Under the pieces are notes generated by a model. It did no database searches and was not told the origin of the DNA. It saw nothing but the letters and a program-made list of their open reading frames with translations. This document shows, piece by piece, positions 9,358 through 17,703 of a stretch of DNA of 64,000 nt. Numbering within the stretch: position 1 is the stretch's first letter; each line of letters begins with the position of its first letter. Source of the stretch: Clostridiales bacterium (GTDB lineage Bacteria > Bacillota > Clostridia > Christensenellales > Aristaeellaceae); the NCBI GenBank assembly GCA_015056085.1, contig SVHA01000003.1, positions 62,001 to 126,000 on the forward strand, read 5' to 3'. A program made the position numbers and the translations under genes.

Positions 9358-10128
9358 TTAGCCTTCCTGCCTCGTGCCGGGGATATCCGCCCCTTCCAGC
9401 ATCTCCATCAATTGCTGCGCGAGGCTGGGGGAAACCTCCTGCCACTGCAGCGCCGCATGGCGGGCCATGGCTTCCTCCGGCAGGGGCAGCATCAGCGTGA
9501 TGGCGGGATGCTCCTGATCGTCAGAAAGCGTCAGCAGCCATTCCTCCGTGTCCAGATGCTGCAGGGCATTTTCCGGCGCCGGGGGCATGGGGGCAGTCGG
9601 GTCATATCCCTGCGTCAGCCGCAGAAGGATGGTCTCGTATGCCTGCTGGGCGCAGGAGTGCCACCGCTGGTGCAGGAAGGTCATCCGCCGGGAGGTGGGC
9701 ACAAACAGCATCACGTCCATCAGGGAGGCCCGCTTGTCCATCAGCCGCAGACGGATGCAGCACCGGCCGTCGGGCAGGGGAAAGGAATCCGCCGGGGAGA
9801 ACTGTTCCAGCCGGAACAGTTCGGCATAATGAGCCTTTTTATCGTCGACGCTCCTGCGGCGGCTCTGGGGAATCCGCTTCACGAATGCCCCCAGCGTCTG
9901 CCGCCCCTCGGCGGTCACATCCAGCAGGTTGCCGCAGGGGTGGGCGTACCGGGTCAGGTGCCCGTCTGCTTCCAGGGCGCTCACCTGCAGTTCGAGGGTA
10001 ATATAATTCATCAGGTCCATTTCCACCATGCACTGCAATAGCTGCAGGCTGGTCATGGGGCCGATTTTGTCCAGGGCGTATAGGATCAGCAGGCGCTGTT
10101 CCGACTCGGGAATATGCTTGCGCTCCAT
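9358..10128 (-). CDS. DUF4364 family winged-helix protein
   Basis: 256 residues. The first about 100 residues (SEQRLLILYALDKIGPMTSLQLLQ, LQVSALEADGHLTRYAHPCGNLLDVTAEGRQTL) match the DUF4364 pattern: a PadR/MarR-like winged helix restricted to clostridial lineages. The rest (about 100-256) is less conserved and is presumably an effector or dimerisation part. Function is unknown; a transcriptional regulator is likely. It lies on the same strand between the HPr-like gene and purR, separated by a terminator from the former. Confidence 0.75.
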   Translation of the reverse strand: MERKHIPESEQRLLILYALDKIGPMTSLQLLQCMVEMDLMNYITLELQVSALEADGHLTRYAHPCGNLLDVTAEGRQTLGAFVKRIPQSRRRSVDDKKAHYAELFRLEQFSPADSFPLPDGRCCIRLRLMDKRASLMDVMLFVPTSRRMTFLHQRWHSCAQQAYETILLRLTQGYDPTAPMPPAPENALQHLDTEEWLLTLSDDQEHPAITLMLPLPEEAMARHAALQWQEVSPSLAQQLMEMLEGADIPGTRQEG

Positions 10129-10155
10129 GGTACCTCCTCACAGGAAATGCTGATA

Positions 10156-10184
10156 GAAAAAGCTCCTCCGCAGGGCGGAAGAGC
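10156..10184 (-). terminator. Intrinsic terminator after the HPr-like gene
   Basis: Minus strand: stem GCTCTTCCGC/GCGGAGGAGC (one T:G) with a 3-base loop and five T, 100 bases after the HPr-like stop. The intervening 100 bases show no gene. Confidence 0.85.
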
Positions 10185-10283
10185 ATCACAGGTTCAGGAA
10201 GAAGCCTTCCCTTGCGCCTGTCCCATCCAAAAAGGCCGCACAAAACACAGCTGCCCTTTCGCCCGGGCGGCGGAAACAGGTCA

Positions 10284-10511
10284 TCAGGCCAGGAAGGACT
10301 TGATGTCGTTCATCAGGTCGTCGCACTCATCGGCATAAACTTCCAGGGTGATGGGCTTGCTCAGGTCCAGAGAGAAAATGCCCAGGATGGACTTGGCGTC
10401 CACCACGTGACGGCCGGCGCGCAGGTCCATGTCATAAGGATAGCGGTTGACCGCATTGACGAAGGACTTGACATTTTCCGCCAGGGAAAGCTTGATGTTG
10501 ATGGATTTCAT
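10284..10511 (-). CDS. HPr-like protein lacking the phosphoryl-accepting histidine
   Basis: 75 residues with the HPr fold pattern: the C-terminal half VVDAKSILGIFSLDLSKPITLEVYADE matches the HPr SxMxIxxLGL and strand/helix order. The N-terminal part (SLAENVKSFVNAVNRYPYDMDL) has no GLHARPA loop, so the His15 that accepts phosphate from PEP is absent. The serine of the Ser46 region is retained (DAKSILGIF). It therefore cannot act as a PTS carrier; a Crh-like regulatory or adaptor role is possible. Stand-alone gene with its own promoter and terminator. Confidence 0.75.
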   Translation of the reverse strand: MKSINIKLSLAENVKSFVNAVNRYPYDMDLRAGRHVVDAKSILGIFSLDLSKPITLEVYADECDDLMNDIKSFLA

Positions 10512-10577
10512 GATGAAGATCCTCCTTGTTTTTCCGATCCGTTGCTTTGTCTTGGCAACTCTTTTCCAACACCTGTT

Positions 10578-10606
10578 ATTATACTAATACTTCACGCAAA
10601 ATGCAA
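10578..10606 (-). promoter_or_regulatory. Promoter of the HPr-like gene
   Basis: Minus strand: -10 TATAAT (10578-10583) and a TTGCAT -35 17 bp upstream. The region between this and the divergent recD2 promoter is otherwise empty. Confidence 0.55.
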
Positions 10607-10658
10607 GGTCTTGGGGGAGGATTATTTCTGAACCATGGAAGAAAAGATGTAAAAACTG

Positions 10659-10688
10659 TTTCCATTTTGGCGGGGAAAGTGGTATACT
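10659..10688 (+). promoter_or_regulatory. Promoter of recD2-comFC
   Basis: TTTCCA (10659-10664), 18-bp spacer, TATACT (10683-10688), 45 bases before the recD2 start. Confidence 0.45.
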
Positions 10689-10733
10689 GATTGTATCGAC
10701 TTGAATTTTTATCACAGGAAAGGGAGGATGGCC

Positions 10734-12971
10734 ATGGAGCAACTGGAAGCCAGCGTGCTGGGCACATCCTTCCGCAATCACGATAACGGCTACTCCGTTC
10801 TGTCCGTGCGGGTGGGCCGCCACGAGACCACCGTGGTGGGCAATCTGCCGGAACTGGCCCCCGGCGAACAGGCCGTGTTTTCCGGCGAATGGACGGAGCA
10901 CCCCCAGTACGGACGCCAGTTCAAGTGCGTCTCCTGTCAGATTCAGACGCCCACCACCCTGCTGGGCATTGAGCGCTATCTGGGGTCGGGGCTGATTCAC
11001 GGCGTGGGCCCGGTGACGGCCAAGGCCATCGTGAAATGCTTCGGCGAAGACACCCTGACCATCCTGCAGGAGCACCCCGAGCGCCTCAAAGAAGTGCCCG
11101 GCATGGGCAAAAAGCGCTGGAAGCAGGTGGCGGAGGCCTTTCAGGCCCAGTATGCCACCCGCACCGCCATGGTGTTTTTGCAGTCCTACGGCATTCCGCC
11201 CAATCTGGCGGTGAAAATCAGCAAGCAATACGGCGACCGCACGAGGGAAGTGGTGACCACCAATCCCTACCAGCTGTGCGAGGACATCGAGGGCATCGGT
11301 TTCCTCACCGCCGACCGCATCGGCACCACATTGGGCGTGCCCCCGCAGAGCGAGGGGCGCATCGCTGCCGCCCTGAAATATATGCTCCGGGAAATGTCCA
11401 TCGCCCAGGGCCACATTTATCTGCCCGCCGACGAACTGTGCGCCCGTGCCTCCCAGCTGCTCAGGGTGGAGGAAGACCTGGTGCGCCGCCAGCTGCAGCA
11501 GATGGTGCTGCTGCGGGAGGTGGTGCTCCAGGGCGAGAACGACGAAAACCGCATCTATCTCCCTGCCTTTGACGCCGCTGAACGGGAAGTGGCAAGGCGG
11601 CTGTGCGACCTGATGATGGCCTTCCCCCAGACGCCCCACCTGGACGTGGGCACCAACATGGCCATCGACGCCTTTGAAAAGCGCCGGGGCATTTCCTTCA
11701 GCGACCGGCAGCGCCGGGCCATCCGCAGCGCTCTGTCCGAAGGCGTGCTGGTCATCACCGGCGGCCCCGGCACCGGCAAAACCACCATCATCGAGTGCAT
11801 CATCTCCCTCCTGTCCCGGGAGGGCACGGTGGTGCTGTGCGCCCCCACCGGCCGTGCCGCCAAGCGCATGACCGAGGCCACCGGCTGGGAAGCCAAGACC
11901 ATCCACCGCCTGCTGGAATACGGCGGCGAGGGTGATTTCTTCTCCCGCAATCAGGAAAATCCCCTGGAATGCGACTGCGTCATCGTGGACGAAGCCTCCA
12001 TGGTGGACCTGATGCTCATGCGCTCGCTGCTTCGGGCGATTCTCCCCGGCACGAGGCTGATTCTGGTGGGCGACGCCGACCAGTTGCCCAGCGTGGGCGC
12101 CGGCAATGTACTGGGCGACATTCTGGAAAGCCATGTCATCCCCGACGAGCACCTCACGGACATCTTCCGCCAGAGCGAAGAGAGCCGCATCGTCACAAAC
12201 GCCCATCGCATCAACCATGGCGAAATGCCCCTGCTCAACGAAAAGGGCACGGATTTCTTCTTTGAGCGCAAGGAAACTTACCGGGAGGCCGCCCAGACCA
12301 TCGTGGGCCTGCTGACGCAGCGGCTGCCCCGGTTCCTGCGCTATTCCGAAAAGGACGCCCTGCACAAGGCGGTGCGCAACATTCAGGTACTGGCCCCCGC
12401 CCGCAAGGGGGAATGCGGCGTGATCTACCTCAATCAACTTTTGCAGTCCGCCCTCAATCCCCCTGCCCCCCACAAGCAGCAATTGGTCTACGGCGAAACG
12501 GTGTTCCGCCTGGGGGACAAGGTGATGCAGACCCATAACGATTATCAGCTGGAATGGCGGCGCCACACCCCCACCGGCTGGGAGGACGGCGCCGGCGCCT
12601 TCAATGGCGACGTGGGGTATATCACCGAGGTCAACCCCGAGGAACGCTCCCTCACCGTGCTGTTTGAAGACGACCGGGAAGCCGAGTATGTCCTCCAGCA
12701 GCTGGAAAACCTCGAATTGGCCTACTGCCTGACGGTGCACAAGAGCCAGGGCAGCGAGTTCCCCGTGGTGGTGATGCCCGTGGTGGGCGGCCCGCCCATG
12801 CTGCTGACCCGCAATCTCTTCTACACCGCCCTGACCCGCGCCAAGTCGCTGGTGGTGCTGGTGGGCCGGGAGGACGCCGTGCGCCAGATGGTGGAAAACG
12901 ACCACATCCTGCGCCGATACACCACCCTCGCCCAGCGCCTGCAAAAGACGGCGCAGCTGATGAGCCCATGA
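10734..12971 (+). CDS. recD2: ATP-dependent DNA helicase RecD2
   Basis: 745 residues from the ATG lying 6 bases after GGGAGG; the ATG two codons earlier overlaps the ribosome site. SF1B 5'-3' helicase for repair and replication-fork processing, found in bacteria without RecBC. An N-terminal OB-like and helix-hairpin-helix part (YLGSGLIHGVGPVTAKAIV and two further HhH repeats, to about residue 230) is followed by the motor: Walker A ITGGPGTGKTT (about 343), Walker B VDEASMVDL, motif III GDADQLPSVG, and VHKSQGSEFPVV with TALTRAKSLVVLVG in domain 2A. The last four bases overlap comFC (ATGA). Confidence 0.96.
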   Translation: MEQLEASVLGTSFRNHDNGYSVLSVRVGRHETTVVGNLPELAPGEQAVFSGEWTEHPQYGRQFKCVSCQIQTPTTLLGIERYLGSGLIHGVGPVTAKAIVKCFGEDTLTILQEHPERLKEVPGMGKKRWKQVAEAFQAQYATRTAMVFLQSYGIPPNLAVKISKQYGDRTREVVTTNPYQLCEDIEGIGFLTADRIGTTLGVPPQSEGRIAAALKYMLREMSIAQGHIYLPADELCARASQLLRVEEDLVRRQLQQMVLLREVVLQGENDENRIYLPAFDAAEREVARRLCDLMMAFPQTPHLDVGTNMAIDAFEKRRGISFSDRQRRAIRSALSEGVLVITGGPGTGKTTIIECIISLLSREGTVVLCAPTGRAAKRMTEATGWEAKTIHRLLEYGGEGDFFSRNQENPLECDCVIVDEASMVDLMLMRSLLRAILPGTRLILVGDADQLPSVGAGNVLGDILESHVIPDEHLTDIFRQSEESRIVTNAHRINHGEMPLLNEKGTDFFFERKETYREAAQTIVGLLTQRLPRFLRYSEKDALHKAVRNIQVLAPARKGECGVIYLNQLLQSALNPPAPHKQQLVYGETVFRLGDKVMQTHNDYQLEWRRHTPTGWEDGAGAFNGDVGYITEVNPEERSLTVLFEDDREAEYVLQQLENLELAYCLTVHKSQGSEFPVVVMPVVGGPPMLLTRNLFYTALTRAKSLVVLVGREDAVRQMVENDHILRRYTTLAQRLQKTAQLMSP

Positions 12972-13720
12972 AAACGCAAGCATCCCTCTCCACCGGATTT
13001 CTGTCAGAACTCCGGGAATTCTTCTGGCCCCAGCGGGTGTTTTGCCTCACCTGCGTCAGGCCCAGCCGGGGGCATCTGCTCTGCGAGCAATGCCGCAGCG
13101 AACTAACCTCCCTCACCCGCCAGTATGACGCCCTGCCCCGGTGCATCCATTGCGGCGACGTGGCCACAGGCGCTGTGTGCCGCACCTGCCGGAGCCTTCC
13201 CGGCGTGAGGGTATCTTCCCCATGGCCCTATCAGGGGCCGGCGAAGAAGTTGGTCCGGGCGCTGAAGTATGATAACACCGGCGTCGCCGCTGACCTGATG
13301 GCTTCCGCCATGGTACGCTCGCTGCCTCCCCTGCCGCCGGACACAGTGATCACATGGGTACCCATGCCCGCTTCCCGGAAGCGGCAGCGGGGCATTGACC
13401 ACGGCGCCATGCTGGCTGAGGAAATCGGTCGGCAATTAGGTCTGCCCGTGCGGGCGCTGATGCGCCGCAAGCGCCACTCTTCCGCCGTACCCCAACAGGG
13501 TCTGGATCGGACCCATCGGGAGCAGAATCTGCAGGACGCCTTTGAGCCCATCGGAGAAGCGCCTGCTCATGTGCTGCTGGTGGATGACGTTCACACCACC
13601 GGTGCGACCCTGTCCGCCTGCGTCCGTGCGCTGAAGGAAGGTGGCGCAAGGCACATCCGGGCCGTCACCGCCACCCGCTCCGTTCTTCTCGGTTCAGGTG
13701 ATCCACCTGACGCCGATTGA
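12968..13720 (+). CDS. comFC: ComFC family phosphoribosyltransferase-like protein
   Basis: 250 residues. An N-terminal double zinc ribbon (CLTCVRPSRGHLLCEQC, then CIHCGDVATGAVCRTC) precedes a PRTase domain with the PRPP loop VLLVDDVHTTGATLSAC near residue 205. ComFC takes part in single-strand DNA uptake and processing in competent Firmicutes and is widely kept in non-competent ones. Translationally coupled to recD2 through a 4-base overlap, which supports a joint role in DNA metabolism. The comFA helicase is absent here. Confidence 0.9.
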   Translation: MKTQASLSTGFLSELREFFWPQRVFCLTCVRPSRGHLLCEQCRSELTSLTRQYDALPRCIHCGDVATGAVCRTCRSLPGVRVSSPWPYQGPAKKLVRALKYDNTGVAADLMASAMVRSLPPLPPDTVITWVPMPASRKRQRGIDHGAMLAEEIGRQLGLPVRALMRRKRHSSAVPQQGLDRTHREQNLQDAFEPIGEAPAHVLLVDDVHTTGATLSACVRALKEGGARHIRAVTATRSVLLGSGDPPDAD

Positions 13721-13756
13721 CCCCATCCCATTTTCACTTTTCAGGAGGAATGACCC

Positions 13757-14974
13757 ATGAAGCTCTTCAAAGGTATTCTGATTCTCCTCGCCGCCCTGCT
13801 TTTGTGCGGTGCGGCCTTGGCGGAAGACGCCCAGCCTGCCCCCGAAGCATCCGCCGAGGCTCGGGACATCACCATGGACTGCGCCCTCAACGGCTACTGG
13901 GGCAGCGAAAGCCCCGGAAAGATGCGTGACAACGATTACCAGACCTTCTGGGAGAGCGTGCGCCGCAGCGGCGCCCATTCCCTGACCATCACCGCCCCCG
14001 AAGGCGAGACCATCGGCGGCGTGCTGATCCGCTGGCGCTCCTGGCAGCAGCCGGCGCTGGTTCAGGTGGAAAACGCCGACGGCAAGTGGGAAACCGTCGC
14101 TTCCTGCGAGGCGGATTTCAACGCCCAGTACATCGCCATCCCCAACCTGACGGAATTCCGCATCATCCATGCCGATGGCGGCAAGACCCAGCTGAAAATC
14201 AGCGAAATCACCATCATCACCCCCGGCGAAGTGCCCTCTTATATCCAGGTGTGGCGCAAGCCTCCGGAGAAGGTGGATCTGATGATGGTGGAGGCCCATC
14301 CCGACGACGAAGTGCTGTGGTTTGGCGGCCTGCTGCCCTACTATGCCGGCGAGCGGGAGATGGAAGTGCTGGTGGTCAATGCGGTGTTCAACAACTACTA
14401 CCGCCGCCTGGAACTGCTGGACAGCCTCTGGACCTGCGGCATCAAGAATTACCCCGTCATCCTCAACTATCTGGACATCAACAACACGCCCAGAGAGATT
14501 CTGAAAAAGTGGAACAAGCAGACGGTTATGGAGGACATTGTCACCGCCTACCGCCAGTACAAGCCCGACGTGGTGGTGCTCCACGATGAAAACGGCGAGT
14601 ACGGCCACGGCGCACACATCGTCATGTCCGACCTGGGGCGTCAGGCGGTGGAAGCCGCCAATGATCCCACCAAGTACAAGGATTCCTACAAAGCCTATGG
14701 CACCTGGGACGTACCCAAGACCTACCTGCACCTGTGGGCTGAAAACCAGATTCAGATGGACTGGCACGTGCCGCTGAACGCCTTCAACGGCCTGACCGGC
14801 ATGGAAGTGGCCACCCTGGCCTTTGAATGCCACAAGTCCCAGCTCGTTTCCGGCGATTGGGCCATGGAAACCGGTGGCGAGTATGACAACAGCCTGTTTG
14901 GTCTGTGGCGCTCCACTGTTGGCGAGGACGTCCTCAAAAACGACCTGTTTGAAAACATTCCCTCCGCCGAGTGA
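13757..14974 (+). CDS. Exported PIG-L (LmbE) deacetylase with N-terminal discoidin-like domain
   Basis: 405 residues. Signal peptide MKLFKGILILLAALLLCGAALA, then a discoidin/F5-8-type beta-sandwich (about residues 35-160, GYWGSESPGKMRDNDYQTFWE) and a PIG-L domain from about 175. The zinc site is shown by VEAHPDDEVLWFGG (His-Pro-Asp-Asp) and, later, HDENGEYGHGAHI. Family members de-N-acetylate GlcNAc-containing glycans or glycoconjugates; here the sugar-binding-like front domain suggests an extracellular polysaccharide or wall substrate. RBS AGGAGG sits 8 bases upstream. Its stop codon is immediately followed by hairpin array A-plus. Confidence 0.88.
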   Translation: MKLFKGILILLAALLLCGAALAEDAQPAPEASAEARDITMDCALNGYWGSESPGKMRDNDYQTFWESVRRSGAHSLTITAPEGETIGGVLIRWRSWQQPALVQVENADGKWETVASCEADFNAQYIAIPNLTEFRIIHADGGKTQLKISEITIITPGEVPSYIQVWRKPPEKVDLMMVEAHPDDEVLWFGGLLPYYAGEREMEVLVVNAVFNNYYRRLELLDSLWTCGIKNYPVILNYLDINNTPREILKKWNKQTVMEDIVTAYRQYKPDVVVLHDENGEYGHGAHIVMSDLGRQAVEAANDPTKYKDSYKAYGTWDVPKTYLHLWAENQIQMDWHVPLNAFNGLTGMEVATLAFECHKSQLVSGDWAMETGGEYDNSLFGLWRSTVGEDVLKNDLFENIPSAE

Positions 14975-15169
14975 CCAGGGGCTTCGCCCCTGGACCCCTT
15001 TTGCGGGGCTTTGCCCCTGCACCCCAGTCGGGGGCGCTGCCCCCGACACCCCTTTTGCGGGGCGTTGCCCCACACCCCAGCAGGGGCTCTGCCCCTGCAC
15101 CCCGCAAGGGCCATCGGCCCTTGACCCATCGCCCGGAAATCCCGAAGGATTTCCGGGGTGTTCTTTTTT
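14975..15169 (+). repeat. Stop-codon-anchored hairpin array A-plus, ending in an intrinsic terminator
   Basis: Begins directly after the TGA of the PIG-L gene with CCAGGGGCTTCGCCCCTGG. Six short hairpins of type GGGGC-N3-GCCCC follow, each separated by ACCCC at a period of about 25-27 bases. The last module GCAAGGGCCATCGGCCCTTG is constant among arrays. The array closes with a 10-bp stem CCGGAAATCC/GGATTTCCGG and a CTTTTTT tail (15132-15169). Pro/Gly/Ala-rich translations of this block are artefacts of base composition. Confidence 0.85.
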
Positions 15170-15206
15170 GGAGGAGTCTTATGAATTTGACTTGTCTTTA
15201 TTGGGA

Positions 15207-15434
15207 CAACCAGGGGGCTTTCCGATCGCCCCCTGGACCCCTTCGGTCTGCATCCTTGTAAGTAGTCTTTTCCGTAGCAGGACAATCCCCCACCGCCTAA
15301 CGGCGGAGCCTCCTTTACACAAGGGGGCCTTTGTTGGTTTGACTACAAAATTCGTTCCTTCAACAAACAGGTTAATACTTCTCCATCCGAAGGGGGCCCG
15401 AAGGTTTCCAAAGGGCGATCGGAAAGCCCTTTGG
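15207..15434. repeat. Bracket element 1 (inverted hairpin ends)
   Basis: Bounded on the left by a plus-strand hairpin CCAGGGGGC-TTTCCGATC-GCCCCCTGG (15210-15236) followed by ACCCCTTCGG, and on the right by the minus-strand version with stem CCAAAGGGC/GCCCTTTGG and the same loop (15408-15434). The interior has a CCGCC/GGCGG hairpin, a CTCC...GGGGG segment and two CAACAAA-type motifs. Nearly the same 225-bp sequence recurs at 50888-51116. No coding potential. Confidence 0.8.
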
Positions 15435-15745
15435 CGGGGTGTGGGGCAGAGCCCCACCTTGCAAGGGGTAGCGCTTGATAGGCGTTCTTTCTCAGGCCTG
15501 AGAAAGAACCAAAGAGGGCCAGAGGGGGTGTCTCAATTCATCCCACCCGGAGACACCCCTCTGGACTCCCCCCTTTCCCCCTGTCTTGTGAGAGTTATTG
15601 AGTTGAGTTACCCTCAAACGCCTCGCGGGGGCGGCCCGTTTCGGGGTCGCTCCGATGGAGTCCGTGTGCGGCGACGGAGCGCCGCACGCCGGAACTGTTG
15701 TAGCGGAACGGGTACGAGGTCTGTTTCGCCTCTTTGCCGGTACAA
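15435..15745. repeat. Unique 311-bp insert with a perfect 26-nt palindrome
   Basis: Absent from the other two repeat blocks. It contains a loopless palindrome GTTCTTTCTCAGG/CCTGAGAAAGAAC (15484-15509), a long stem of about 15 bp beginning CCAGAGGG and ending CCCTCTGG around a 15-base loop (about 15520-15566), and a GTGCGGCG/CGCCGCAC hairpin near 15670-15700. No open frame with a ribosome site was found. Probably another interspersed repeat type. Confidence 0.5.
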
Positions 15746-15906
15746 CCAGGGGGCTTTCCGATCGCCCCCTGGACCCCTTCGGGCTGCATCCTTGTAAGTA
15801 GTCTTTGCCGGAACAATAACAACCGTTCCTCCAACAAACAGATTATTACCCCTTACATCCGAAGGGGGCCCGAAGGTTTCCAAAGGGCGATCGGAAAGCC
15901 CTTTGG
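15743..15906. repeat. Bracket element 2 (shortened)
   Basis: Same bracketing hairpins as element 1: plus copy 15746-15772 and minus copy 15880-15906. The interior is shorter (107 bases instead of 171) and lacks the CCGCC/GGCGG hairpin. Followed by TCGCCC-GTGA-GGGCGA, which recurs after most right-hand hairpins. Confidence 0.75.
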
Positions 15907-15969
15907 TCGCCCGTGAGGGCGAAACCTCATCCTTCAAAAAAAGAGTAGCCTGAAAGGAAAAACCCACAT

Positions 15970-16212
15970 ACAAACAATCCCCCAAGCCCGTCAGGGCTTG
16001 GGGTGATGGGTCAAGGGCCGATGGCCCTTGCGGGGTCCAGGGGCAGAGCCCCTGGTGGGTTTCCAAAGGGCAAAGCCCTTTGGTGGGGTGCGGGGCAAAG
16101 CCCCGCAATAGGGGTGTCGGGGGCAGGGCCCCCGACCGGGGTCCAGGGGCGGAGCCCCTGGTGGGGGCAAAGCCCCCACCAGGGGGTCCAGGGGGACTCC
16201 GTCCCCCTGGTT
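15970..16212 (-). repeat. Hairpin array A-minus with terminator, without a host gene
   Basis: Read on the minus strand it starts ACCAGGGGGACGG, passes through about seven GGGGC/GCCCC-type hairpins with ACCCC spacers, the constant GCAAGGGCCATCGGCCCTTG module, and a closing hairpin CCCCAAGCCC/GGGCTTGGGG (15980-16003) with a weak T run. The other arrays abut a stop codon; this one points away from lysC and no minus-strand gene ends at its start. Confidence 0.8.
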
Positions 16213-16304
16213 GTACTTTCCGTGTCCTTTCATTGACAAGGCAGGACAAAAAGGGGTATTATCATCATGTTGCACACAGGAACATCATCAGATGAGAGGT
16301 GCCC

Positions 16305-17624
16305 ATGATGAACAGCATCGTCACGAAATTCGGCGGATCTTCCCTGGCGGATGCGGGCCAGTTTTCCAAGGTCCGGGACATCCTGCAAATGGACGCTGCC
16401 CGGATCTATATCATCCCTTCCGCGCCGGGACGCCGTTTTCCGAAGGATGACAAAATCACCGACCTGCTTTACCGCTGCCACGCCCAGCAGTCTGCGGGCG
16501 AGGACTATCAGGCGACCTTCGCCCTCATCAGCGACAGGTATCTGACCATCGCCCGGGAACTGTCCCTGCAGGTGGATATCGCCTCTGCACTGGAAGAAGT
16601 CAACCGCAACATCGCCGCTGGCGCCGGGGCGGATTACTGCGCCTCCCGGGGCGAATACCTCTGCGGCATGCTGCTGGCGGATTATTTGGGCTGGCAGTTC
16701 GTGGATTCCGCTGAAGTCATCTGCTTTGATGAGCACGGCACCTTCCTGTCGGAAGAGACAAATGCCGCCATGGCTGCCCGCCTGCAGGATGGCGCCCCCA
16801 GCGTGATTCCCGGATTCTACGGCGCCCTGCCCGACGGCACGGTGCATACCTTCAGCCGCGGCGGCAGCGATATCACCGGCGCCATCGTCGCCAGAGCCGT
16901 CAATGCGGAAATCTATGAAAACTGGACGGACGTCTCCGGCTTCCTGATGGCCGACCCCCGGGTGGTGGAAAATCCCCGGGAGATCCGGGCCCTGACCTAC
17001 AAGGAACTGCGGGAACTGAGCTACATGGGCGCATCCGTGCTCCATGAGGACGCCATGTTCCCCGTGCACAAGGCGGGCATCCCCACGGTGATCAAAAACA
17101 CCAACAACCCCACGCACCCCGGCACCATCATCAGCGTCAACCTGCCCACTGACCCCGGCGTGCCCACCATTACCGGCATTGCAGGTCACAAGGGCTTCTC
17201 CGTTATTTCCGTGGAAAAGGCTATGATGAACACCGAGATCGGTTTTGGTCGCCGCCTGCTCAAGGTGCTGGAGGACTTCAACATCTCCTTTGAACACACC
17301 CCCACCGGGATTGACACCATGTGCGTGGTGGTTTCCGGCGAAAGCCTCGCTCCCTGCCGGGAACAGGTCATTGCCCGCATCATGGAAGACACCGAGCCCG
17401 ATACCCTCACCATCCACGACAGCATGGCCATCATCGCCACCGTCGGACGGGGCATGGTGCACAACTGCGGCACAGCCGCCCGCCTGTTCTCCGCCATGAG
17501 TCAGGCCGGCGTCAACGTGCGGATGATCGACCAGGGCTCCAGCGAGCTTTCCATCATCGTGGGTGTGGACGACAAGGACCTGGAAACCACTGTCCGGGCG
17601 ATTTACCACGCCTTCGTGGCCTGA
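16305..17624 (+). CDS. lysC: Aspartate kinase
   Basis: First step of Asp-family amino-acid synthesis (L-aspartate to aspartyl-4-phosphate), feeding lysine, threonine, methionine and diaminopimelate. 439 residues. The N-terminal amino-acid kinase domain shows TKFGGSSLADAGQFSKV; FSRGGSDITGAIVARA and the conserved NWTDVSGFLMADPRVV follow. C-terminal tandem ACT domains (about 300-440, TGIAGHKGFSVISVEKAMM and later MAIIATVGRGM) point to feedback control by amino acids. Start chosen at the ATG after GAGAGG. No lysine riboswitch fits in the short leader. Monocistronic, with a terminator behind it. Confidence 0.95.
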   Translation: MMNSIVTKFGGSSLADAGQFSKVRDILQMDAARIYIIPSAPGRRFPKDDKITDLLYRCHAQQSAGEDYQATFALISDRYLTIARELSLQVDIASALEEVNRNIAAGAGADYCASRGEYLCGMLLADYLGWQFVDSAEVICFDEHGTFLSEETNAAMAARLQDGAPSVIPGFYGALPDGTVHTFSRGGSDITGAIVARAVNAEIYENWTDVSGFLMADPRVVENPREIRALTYKELRELSYMGASVLHEDAMFPVHKAGIPTVIKNTNNPTHPGTIISVNLPTDPGVPTITGIAGHKGFSVISVEKAMMNTEIGFGRRLLKVLEDFNISFEHTPTGIDTMCVVVSGESLAPCREQVIARIMEDTEPDTLTIHDSMAIIATVGRGMVHNCGTAARLFSAMSQAGVNVRMIDQGSSELSIIVGVDDKDLETTVRAIYHAFVA

Positions 17625-17636
17625 TTTTACTTTCCC

Positions 17637-17670
17637 GCCGGAGCGTTCATCGCTTCGGCTTTTCCCTTTT
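17637..17670 (+). terminator. Intrinsic terminator of lysC
   Basis: Stem GCCGGAGCG/CGCTTCGGC (one G:T) with a TTCAT loop, then TTTTCCCTTTT. Confidence 0.8.
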
Positions 17671-17703
17671 CTTTCACTGATTGTTCCTGAAAGGATGATT
17701 TCC

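Noticed and set aside
10584-12983. Long antisense frames over recD2, the mrp genes and uvrB
   Set aside because: They mirror the codon-position bias of the true genes and encode His/Gly/Gln-rich chains with no domains.
14975-15169. CRISPR-like spacing of short repeats
   Set aside because: Units are palindromic hairpins that vary in stem and have constant short ACCCC spacers, not identical repeats with unique spacers; no cas genes are present.
14823-16295. Several Pro/Gly/Ala-rich open frames in repeat block A (up to about 320 codons)
   Set aside because: They are translations of hairpin repeats in all frames, lack ribosome sites and recur wherever the repeats occur.
16213-16304. Lysine riboswitch upstream of lysC
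   Set aside because: Only about 90 bases separate the repeat block from the start; a lysine riboswitch needs more and no matching stems were seen.
17563-17703. Longer N-terminus for the TSUP transporter
   Set aside because: The extension overlaps lysC and its terminator; the ATG at 17704 has the better ribosome site and begins the family-like hydrophobic segment.
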